Both the position numbers and the translations under genes were made by a program. A stretch of DNA of 13,376 nt, from contig JAGBHJ010000168.1 in assembly GCA_017935525.1 (NCBI GenBank), positions 1 through 13,376 of the forward strand. Reading direction: 5' to 3'. Numbering within the stretch: position 1 is the first letter of the stretch; each line of letters starts with the position of its first letter. The notes beneath the pieces are model-generated. The model was not told where the DNA came from and searched no databases. It saw only the letters and a program-made list of their open reading frames with translations. This stretch comes from Clostridia bacterium. GTDB lineage: Bacteria; Bacillota; Clostridia; HGM11327. Shown in pieces: positions 8,865 through 13,376 of the stretch.

Positions 8865-9630
8865 TCTTTGCTATTGCAGACTCGTTGTTCGTTACCGTGA
8901 TGGCGTCTGCCACAGCCTTCAGCTCGTCGCAGGAATTGCCGACGGCGTAGCCTATATCCGCATATTCTATCATCGCAACGTCGTTTTCGTAATTGCCTAC
9001 GCAGATTGTCTTTGTAACGTTGCCGAGAATTTCCTTTAACGCCTTTACTCCTGCGCCCTTGTTGCCGTTACGGGGGAGTATCTCAAAGCATTCGGGCCAG
9101 CTTCTCACAAAATCCATGTCGTCAAGAAGGCTTTTGTCAGCCAGCATTTTTTGGCGGAGATCGGATGCCGTTTGTGCCTCAAAAAAGTTGATAAATACCT
9201 CGTTTTTGTCAACCGTGGCGAATATCTCCTTTATTTCCTCAAGGCTTGATGACTTTCCCTTGTGGTATTCGTATGTCTTATCCAGATGCTCTATGCACAC
9301 AACGCTGATGTCGTCTTGGTATTGGTCAAGTATGCTGTTGAATACTTTTATGGCGCTATCGGCGAGAAGCTGACTGTGGACGTACTGTCCCTTGTTAAAG
9401 TCATATATAGCAGAGCCTGACAGTCCTATAACGGGGGTGCTTGTACCAAACAGCTCCACCAGCGGCCCAAAATACTCGGGCGGTCTGCCGGAGGCAAAGG
9501 TAAACTGTCCGCCGTTTGAAATGAAATACTTTACAGCCTCCAGATTTTCCGGTGATATCTGCTTGGTACCGGAGGTGTAAAGGGTGCCGTCAAGATCGGA
9601 GCAGAGGAGTATTCCTTCGTATCTTTTCAT
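8848..9630 (-). CDS. Cof-type HAD superfamily hydrolase (probable sugar-phosphate/nucleotide phosphatase)
   Basis: Cytoplasmic haloacid-dehalogenase phosphatase of the Cof/IIB class, 260 aa, typical length for a HAD core with a C2-type cap. Motif I is SDLDGT with nucleophile Asp12 and acid/base Asp14. Motif II is Ser47 in TFASGRP. Motif III lysine is Lys191 (NGNKGAGVKAL), and motif IV is GNYENDVAM at 212-220. The cap occupies roughly residues 85-185. Motif IV normally reads GDxxND; here the first Asp is Asn213 (codon AAT), while Asn216 and Asp217 remain. This may weaken Mg2+ binding or alter activity. The gene starts three bases after the stop of the nucleotidyltransferase gene with only a weak ribosome binding site, so translation is probably coupled. 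Its substrate cannot be inferred; family members act on many phosphorylated sugars and cofactors. It overlaps the convergent membrane-protein gene by 17 bases. Confidence 0.9.
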   Translation of the reverse strand: MKRYEGILLCSDLDGTLYTSGTKQISPENLEAVKYFISNGGQFTFASGRPPEYFGPLVELFGTSTPVIGLSGSAIYDFNKGQYVHSQLLADSAIKVFNSILDQYQDDISVVCIEHLDKTYEYHKGKSSSLEEIKEIFATVDKNEVFINFFEAQTASDLRQKMLADKSLLDDMDFVRSWPECFEILPRNGNKGAGVKALKEILGNVTKTICVGNYENDVAMIEYADIGYAVGNSCDELKAVADAITVTNNESAIAKIIYEL

Positions 9631-9633
9631 AGC

Positions 9634-10383
9634 TCAACCGCTGATAGCTGCGATGCAGTTGTCAACCAGGGCAATAAAGTCCTTGCGGATCTTGGTGTTT
9701 GAAACGTCCGTTATGTTTGACGTACAGAACAAAAGATCGTCTATACAGGGCTTGAGTATCTGACCCGTCGTGCCGGAAAGCGCGGTTTCGTAAGGGTGCT
9801 TTTTAGGATCAAAGGGTACGTTGTCGTATGCGGAAATAGCTCTCAACAGCGTGCGCACGGTGTCGTATGCCACAATCATTCTGCCAAAGGGATCCGTATA
9901 GGAGTCAATATACTTTGTCAGCTGACGTCTGCGCTTAAGCATGGAGTTGTGTATGTACTTTTTTCTCTTGGAGAACAGCTGCTGGTCGTTGATATATTTC
10001 TTAAGCTGCTTGTGAGCACCGGAAACGTCGTCCAACGGTTGGGAATAACCGTAAAGATAGAATGCAAGATCATCCATTTTGTTGAGGTTGTCCAATACGT
10101 CCTCTATGACCTCAAGATAATAACGTGTGCTTATGCCGCTGATGGAAAGCTCCATGTATTTGCCGTTATTCCATTCGATATTGGGGTAGATGAGGTTGTA
10201 TATCTTTTTAGGGCAGAGTATGCAAAGATCTACGTCGGAGTTTGCATTACAAATACCCGTTGCAACGGAGCCTACCAGAATAACGCTGACGTCGTAAACA
10301 TAGGGCTTTACCGCGTCAAGATTGAGCACGTAGGGACAAGCCACAAATTTGGCAAAAGTAAAAAGTTTATCTTTGATTTCCAT
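9634..10383 (-). CDS. Nucleotidyltransferase-domain protein (Pol beta-like fold)
   Basis: A 249 aa soluble protein with the nucleotidyltransferase signature ILVGSVATG followed by NSDVDLCIL. Gly38-Ser39 and the metal-binding pair Asp50/Asp52 are intact, and Glu78 (KYMELSIS) is a candidate third carboxylate. This fold transfers an NMP to small molecules (as in aminoglycoside and lincosamide adenylyltransferases), tRNA or protein. The C-terminal part (about 120-249) is helical and Lys/Arg-rich around 138-153. It includes R140-x4-H145, which fits the loose HEPN RNase pattern R-x4-6-H but may be chance. ATG 10383 is preceded by AAAGGA with 8-base spacing (10392-10397). It is the first gene of a two-gene operon with the HAD hydrolase, driven by the mirrored promoter at 10438-10466. 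It could be an antibiotic-modifying enzyme, an MNT-type protein or a housekeeping enzyme; the sequence does not decide. Confidence 0.82.
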   Translation of the reverse strand: MEIKDKLFTFAKFVACPYVLNLDAVKPYVYDVSVILVGSVATGICNANSDVDLCILCPKKIYNLIYPNIEWNNGKYMELSISGISTRYYLEVIEDVLDNLNKMDDLAFYLYGYSQPLDDVSGAHKQLKKYINDQQLFSKRKKYIHNSMLKRRRQLTKYIDSYTDPFGRMIVAYDTVRTLLRAISAYDNVPFDPKKHPYETALSGTTGQILKPCIDDLLFCTSNITDVSNTKIRKDFIALVDNCIAAISG

Positions 10384-10437
10384 GCTGGTGATCCTTTCAT
10401 ATATAAGCGAGAATTCGCAGATTTTTCAACGCTTAAT

Positions 10438-10466
10438 ATTATACCATAAAAACGATTTTTTTGCAA
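10438..10466 (-). promoter_or_regulatory. SigA-type promoter for the nucleotidyltransferase-HAD operon
   Basis: Read on the minus strand: -35 TTGCAA (10466-10461), a 17-base spacer, and -10 TATAAT (10443-10438) with a TG extension one base upstream (TGGTATAAT). Transcription would begin near 10431, giving a leader of about 48 bases before ATG 10383. The perfect extended -10 makes up for the weaker -35 box. Confidence 0.75.
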
Positions 10467-10473
10467 TACCATA

Positions 10474-10502
10474 TTGACTTTTGACCGCGGGAGTGGTATA
10501 AT
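10474..10502 (+). promoter_or_regulatory. SigA-type promoter for the cation:proton antiporter
   Basis: TTGACT (10474-10479), a 17-base spacer and TATAAT (10497-10502), with a TG extension (TGGTATAAT). A second TTGAC at 10481 would give only a 10-base spacer and is unlikely to be the -35. Expected start is near 10509, giving a leader of about 60 bases. It is close to the SigA consensus, so basal expression should be strong unless repressed. Confidence 0.82.
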
Positions 10503-10568
10503 ATTAGGCGTTGTTTTGTCGAGAGTAAGTAAAATTTATGGCGATCAACAGAAAGAAGTGTTATAATC

Positions 10569-11867
10569 ATGGGTATTTTATTATCTGTTTCCGTTGCTCT
10601 TTTGGCGGGACTTCTGATGACCAGAGTCTTTAAGAAGATCCATCTGCCGTCTGTAACGGCTTATCTTATTGCGGGCGTATTGATCGGCCCTTACTGTATA
10701 GGTGCTTTTCATATTGAGGGCTTTGGCTTTACCTCTGCGGAGGCGGTGGCGCAGCTTTCTCTTATTTCCGAGGTGGCGCTGGGCTTTATTGCTTTTTCCA
10801 TCGGTAACGAATTCAGGCTTGACGAGCTGAAAAGAACAGGCAAGCAAGCTCTTGTGATCGGTATATTCCAGGCTTTGGCTGCAACGGCTCTGGTTGACCT
10901 TGCTTTGCTTGCGGTGCATCTTGCAATGCCCGACAAGCTGACAGTACCTCAGCTGTTGATCCTCGGCGCTATTGCAACTGCAACTGCTCCTGCGGCAACT
11001 CTTATGGTTGTAAGGCAGTACAAGGCTGACGGACCTTTAACAAGGCTCCTTTTGCCCATCGTTGCGCTGGATGACGCAGTTGGTCTTATTGTATTTGCGG
11101 TGTCCTTCGGTATTGCAAAGACGATCATAAGCGGATCTATGGATATGGTATCAATTATCGTAAACCCCTTGGTGGAGATCGTTTGCTCCTTGGGCTTGGG
11201 TGCTATCATGGGTTGGTTGCTCACACAGCTGGAAAAGCTGTTCAACTCCAACACCAACAGATTGAACATGACCATCGGCATCGTATTGCTGACTGTATCC
11301 TTTTCCATGCTTGATTTTCAGATCGGACCCGTTCACATCAGCTTCTCATCTCTTTTGACTTGCATGATGCTGGGTACGGTATTCTGCAATATCTGTTCAC
11401 TCTCTCACGACATAATGGAGAGAACGGACAAGTGGACCTCACCTATCTTTGCCATATTCTTTGTAATAAGCGGTGCGGCGCTGGAGCTGAACGTGTTTAC
11501 GGATATTGCCATTGTCGGCATCGGTGTGGTATACATAATCTTCCGTTCTTTGGGTAAGTATTTTGGTTCAATGGCAAGCGCAAAGGCTACAAAGTGTTCA
11601 CCGGAGATATGCAAGTATCTGGGAATTACGCTTTTGCCCCAGGCGGGTGTTGCGCTGGGAATGTGCGCAACGGCAATGAGTATTGGCCCCGAGGGTGCGT
11701 TGGTAAGAAATATCACATTGTTTGCCGTGCTAGTATATGAGATCGTAGGTCCTATGCTTACAAAGCAGGCGTTGAAGGCAGCGGGCGATATCAAGCCCAT
11801 GTCCGACGAGGTCAAGAACAGACGTGAGACAAAGCTTGCCGAGGCAAGTCAGAAATCAGAAAAGTAA
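10569..11867 (+). CDS. Cation:proton antiporter, CPA2 (KefB/NapA-like) family
   Basis: A 432 aa integral membrane protein with about 12-13 hydrophobic segments, predicted to exchange Na+ or K+ for H+ across the cytoplasmic membrane for pH and ion balance. Family marks include the N-terminal TAYLIAGVLIGPY (30-42), the unwound-helix motif ATATAPAATL (136-145), the ion-binding Asp168-Asp169 pair in ALDDAVGL (166-172), FFVISGAALEL (297-307) and LPQAGVALG (356-364). The aspartate pair is typical of CPA2. A short charged tail (about 404-432) replaces the RCK/TrkA-N nucleotide-sensing domain found on Kef-type members, so ligand gating by that domain is absent. The ribosome binding site is weak (AAAGAAG at 10552-10558). 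The ion transported cannot be told from sequence. It is transcribed alone from the 10474-10502 promoter and ends at the terminator at 11875-11906. Confidence 0.92.
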   Translation: MGILLSVSVALLAGLLMTRVFKKIHLPSVTAYLIAGVLIGPYCIGAFHIEGFGFTSAEAVAQLSLISEVALGFIAFSIGNEFRLDELKRTGKQALVIGIFQALAATALVDLALLAVHLAMPDKLTVPQLLILGAIATATAPAATLMVVRQYKADGPLTRLLLPIVALDDAVGLIVFAVSFGIAKTIISGSMDMVSIIVNPLVEIVCSLGLGAIMGWLLTQLEKLFNSNTNRLNMTIGIVLLTVSFSMLDFQIGPVHISFSSLLTCMMLGTVFCNICSLSHDIMERTDKWTSPIFAIFFVISGAALELNVFTDIAIVGIGVVYIIFRSLGKYFGSMASAKATKCSPEICKYLGITLLPQAGVALGMCATAMSIGPEGALVRNITLFAVLVYEIVGPMLTKQALKAAGDIKPMSDEVKNRRETKLAEASQKSEK

Positions 11868-11874
11868 TAAAATA

Positions 11875-11906
11875 AACCACCCTTTGCCGATCGGTAAAGG
11901 GTGGTT
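11875..11906. terminator. Bidirectional intrinsic terminator
   Basis: AACCACCCTTT (11875-11885) pairs perfectly with AAAGGGTGGTT (11896-11906). A G.T pair and two C-G pairs extend the stem to 14 pairs around a GATC loop. Rightward it is followed by TTCTTGTTATT-like sequence; leftward the transcript runs into a U-rich stretch (complement of AATAAAATAA). It sits 8 bases past the antiporter stop and 4 bases past the stop of the opposing gene, so it serves both. Confidence 0.88.
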
Positions 11907-11910
11907 CTTG

Positions 11911-12618
11911 TTATTCCTGCTTGCTGTTGTTGAAAAATGAATTGCCCAGCGCCGTGTTGTTGCTGAGTACGTCCTCCATCTGAGGCGGGAAAAGCGGCAG
12001 AGAAAAGAAGTCGTCGCAGGCTTCCTCCGCATATTCCTCACAGGGCGGTATCTCGCAAAAGCCGAATGCGGGGATGAGAAGCTCAACCATCGCTACGATC
12101 TTTGTGATGATGGATATACAGATGTCAGCCGTAAGCACACAGCTGTCACCGCCGCAGGCTATGGATCCTATTACGCTGATGGCACCCACCACAGCCTCGG
12201 GGTAATAGGGGATTATGGAGTCGTCCGGGACGTAGAGGATTATATCCTTATGTACCGAAACGTTGCCTGTGGTGATGTATTCCGTGCCTGTGGAGTCGGA
12301 ATAGTTTATCTGCAGGGGAATACCTATATCAGCCTGGATGCGCGCAAAATTGGGGCGATCGGGCAGCCTTGTCACCACCAGATTATCGATAGTGCCCTTT
12401 GTGGTGGAGTTTCTTAAGCTGATAAAAGTGTATGGCGCGGTGCCTTCAAGGGCGGGGAGAGTAACCGTGGTGTTGGGGAAGCTTTCCTGCTGAAGACAAG
12501 AGTCGTACACCTTGTTTACCTGGATGCAGACCTTTTCGGTTATGCAGTTAAGTGCCTGGGAATCTATCAAGCCCGGGCTTCTGTCATTGCCGTTGTTTTT
12601 GTATGAATAAAAAGACAT
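11911..12618 (-). CDS. Uncharacterised cysteine-containing protein, possibly spore-related
   Basis: A 235 aa protein with no signal peptide; I do not recognise a named domain. ATG 12618 has an excellent site, AGGAGG, 8 bases upstream (12627-12632). Nine cysteines form two groups: Cys25, Cys31 and Cys41 around CITEKVCIQVNKVYDSC, and Cys155, Cys160, Cys167, Cys188, Cys193 and Cys201. Between them lies a beta-rich segment (about 50-130, e.g. TVTLPALEG and GTEYITTGNVSVHKD). A moderately hydrophobic stretch (about 142-187) and an acidic, Pro-rich end follow. The N-terminal K-V-Y-D-S-C pattern resembles hypothetical proteins of spore-forming Clostridia that I associate loosely with the SPOCS/DUF3794 type; that link is from memory and uncertain. 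It is a single-gene unit, divergent from the cyclophilin and convergent with the antiporter. A -10-like element CATATTAT lies upstream at 12651-12658. Confidence 0.8.
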   Translation of the reverse strand: MSFYSYKNNGNDRSPGLIDSQALNCITEKVCIQVNKVYDSCLQQESFPNTTVTLPALEGTAPYTFISLRNSTTKGTIDNLVVTRLPDRPNFARIQADIGIPLQINYSDSTGTEYITTGNVSVHKDIILYVPDDSIIPYYPEAVVGAISVIGSIACGGDSCVLTADICISIITKIVAMVELLIPAFGFCEIPPCEEYAEEACDDFFSLPLFPPQMEDVLSNNTALGNSFFNNSKQE

Positions 12619-12650
12619 TTGATTGACCTCCTGTTGAATGGTTTCACTTC

Positions 12651-12658
12651 ATAATATG
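12651..12658 (-). promoter_or_regulatory. Tentative -10 element for the cysteine-containing protein gene
   Basis: On the minus strand this reads CATATTAT. It contains TATTAT (5 of 6 to the SigA -10) and also matches 6 of 8 positions of the sporulation SigE -10 (CATACAAT). No good SigA -35 exists at 16-18 bases; TTGTAA at 12681-12676 leaves 19 bases. The lack of a SigA -35 is compatible with an alternative sigma factor, but this is weak evidence. Confidence 0.3.
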
Positions 12659-12729
12659 GCAGGACGTTGGGTTTGTTACAACCGTGGAGTAATAAAAAGT
12701 GAACAATTTGAAAATAATAGATTTTTCTA

Positions 12730-12769
12730 TTGCAATTTTTGCGATTTTGTAGTACCATATACGTATAAA
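12730..12769 (+). promoter_or_regulatory. Weak promoter candidates for the cyclophilin gene
   Basis: Two arrangements are possible: TTGCAA (12730-12735) with 17 bases to TACCAT (12753-12758), or TTGCGA (12739-12744) with 19 bases to TATAAA (12764-12769). A perfect 10-base palindrome, TATACGTATA (12758-12767), overlaps the second -10. A promoter must lie here because the neighbouring gene is divergent, but neither match is strong. Confidence 0.35.
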
Positions 12770-12795
12770 GATTTACAATGAGGAGATATTTTTTT

Positions 12796-13376
12796 ATGAG
12801 TCAGGAAAGCAGGAAAAAGGCTGCAGAGGCAAAGGCTGCTGCAGAGTTGAAGGCAAGAGTTATGAAGAAGGCGGGCATCGTAACCACCGTGGTAGTGCTG
12901 TTGATCGCACTTGTGATAGGCGGTATCACATATTTCAACAGACCCAGAGTAATTGCTCCCGAGGATTACCCCATCGTAAAGATGAACGTACAGAATTACG
13001 GTACGATAACCATTGAGCTTTACCCCAACGAAGCTCCCAACACGGTAAGAAACTTTATTGAGCTGGTGGAAAACGGCTTTTACGACGGCTTGGAGATACC
13101 CAGAGTGTGTGAGAATTTTGTGTTGCAGATGGGTTCACCCTCAAACACGTTGAATGGAGGCCCCGGCTGGACTATCAAGGGTGAGTTTGAGTACAACGGT
13201 TTTAAGAAGAACACCATAAAGCATGAAGCCGGTGTGCTTTCAATGGCAAGGGGAAGTGATCCCGATTCCGCAGGCTCACAGTTCTTTATCTGTGCAGGTA
13301 CGAATAAGTCCGTATCATCCCTTGACGGCTTGTACGCAGGATTCGGTAAGGTTATTGACGGCTTGGATATAGTTAT
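12796..13376 (+). CDS. Membrane-anchored cyclophilin-type peptidyl-prolyl isomerase (3' end outside window)
   Basis: The first 193 codons are present; the gene is open at the window end. ATG 12796 follows AGGAGA (12781-12786). A Lys/Ala-rich cytoplasmic start (residues 1-27) precedes one hydrophobic helix (about 28-47, VTTVVVLLIALVIGG) without a lipobox cysteine, so the catalytic domain should lie outside the membrane as a signal-anchored protein. The cyclophilin domain runs from about residue 60: GTITIELYPNEAPNTVRNF, then GFYDGLEIPRV with catalytic Arg103, Gln111, and SMARGSDPDSAGSQFFI with Gln162-Phe163-Phe164. The usual Phe-His before the arginine is Ile101-Pro102, and FMIQGGD is FVLQMGS, so the active site is somewhat divergent. 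The likely role is folding of exported proteins by cis-trans isomerisation of X-Pro bonds. Confidence 0.9.
   Translation, partial: MSQESRKKAAEAKAAAELKARVMKKAGIVTTVVVLLIALVIGGITYFNRPRVIAPEDYPIVKMNVQNYGTITIELYPNEAPNTVRNFIELVENGFYDGLEIPRVCENFVLQMGSPSNTLNGGPGWTIKGEFEYNGFKKNTIKHEAGVLSMARGSDPDSAGSQFFICAGTNKSVSSLDGLYAGFGKVIDGLDIV

Larger units (their letters stand above)
10427..10513. repeat. Inverted repeat spanning the divergent promoters
   Basis: The 20 bases at 10494-10513 and the reverse complement of 10427-10446 agree at 19 of 20 positions; the shared core reads TATAATATTARGCGTTG. The arms are 47 bases apart and centred on 10470. A smaller inverted repeat, CAATA-CCA-TATTG (10464-10476), has the same centre. 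Each arm carries the -10 element of one divergent promoter plus about 11 bases downstream, around the expected transcription start. The match beyond the -10 box is not explained by sigma-factor recognition, so an operator is possible. Confidence 0.75.

Noticed and set aside
8850..8873. Hairpin AAAGCTCAT/ATGATCTTT at the convergent junction as a terminator
   Set aside because: A mismatch in the stem, a loop of about 2 bases and no U-tract on either side make it unlikely to terminate.
10407..10418. GCGA-GAAT-TCGC hairpin in the leader of the nucleotidyltransferase gene
   Set aside because: Only four base pairs; expected by chance and not a riboswitch or attenuator.
10562..10567. TATAAT just before the antiporter ATG as a -10 box
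   Set aside because: There is no -35 at a usable distance and it would give a leaderless message; the TTGACT/TATAAT pair at 10474-10502 is far better.
10538..10633. Small upstream ORF overlapping the antiporter start (about 31 codons)
   Set aside because: It has no convincing ribosome binding site and its peptide shows no composition typical of leader peptides; it is probably chance.
1..13376. CRISPR arrays, tRNA/rRNA genes, insertion sequences, phage or conjugation genes
   Set aside because: I saw no regularly spaced repeats, cloverleaf sequences, transposase motifs or integrase motifs; the window reads as ordinary chromosome.

Overview
The window looks like a stretch of chromosome from a Gram-positive bacterium of the class Clostridia. 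A gut Oscillospiraceae/Ruminococcaceae-type organism is plausible, but nothing here fixes the genus. The reasons are the AddAB-type (not RecBCD-type) recombination nuclease, a YhaM-type exoribonuclease, strong AGGAGG-like ribosome binding sites, GTG starts, frequent ATA and AGA codons, and promoters of the Bacillota SigA type. I see no rRNA, tRNA, CRISPR array, insertion sequence, phage gene or integration site. Coding density is high and no gene-free stretch exceeds 300 bases.

Layout. Positions 68-8864 (+) form one tightly packed gene group: yhaM (OB-fold plus HD exoribonuclease), addB and addA (the two subunits of the double-strand-break resection helicase-nuclease), and then an uncharacterised four-helix membrane protein whose ribosome binding site lies in a potential hairpin. 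The opposing group, 10383-8848 (-), holds a nucleotidyltransferase-fold protein and a Cof-type HAD hydrolase three bases apart; its last gene overlaps the membrane protein gene tail to tail by 17 bases. Between this group and the next lies a 185-base divergent promoter region. Its two promoters are exact mirror images about position 10470 and share a 20-base inverted repeat with one mismatch. Rightward from it runs a CPA2-type cation:proton antiporter (10569-11867), which ends in a strong bidirectional terminator (11875-11906). The terminator also serves a leftward gene for a cysteine-containing protein of unknown function (12618-11911), possibly sporulation-related. A divergent, membrane-anchored cyclophilin-type peptidyl-prolyl isomerase starts at 12796 and is cut off by the window end.

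How the genes work together. AddA and AddB form one heterodimer that unwinds and trims broken DNA ends for RecA loading, and YhaM is a nuclease just upstream in the same transcription direction. The nucleotidyltransferase and HAD protein are probably co-translated and may act on related small molecules, but their substrates cannot be read from sequence. The rest is housekeeping membrane and envelope biology. I found no clear new multi-gene system. The most unusual signals are regulatory (the mirrored promoter pair and the hairpin around a Shine-Dalgarno site), plus two enzymes whose motifs depart from the family consensus: Asn for Asp in HAD motif IV, and Ile-Pro-Arg for Phe-His-Arg in the cyclophilin.
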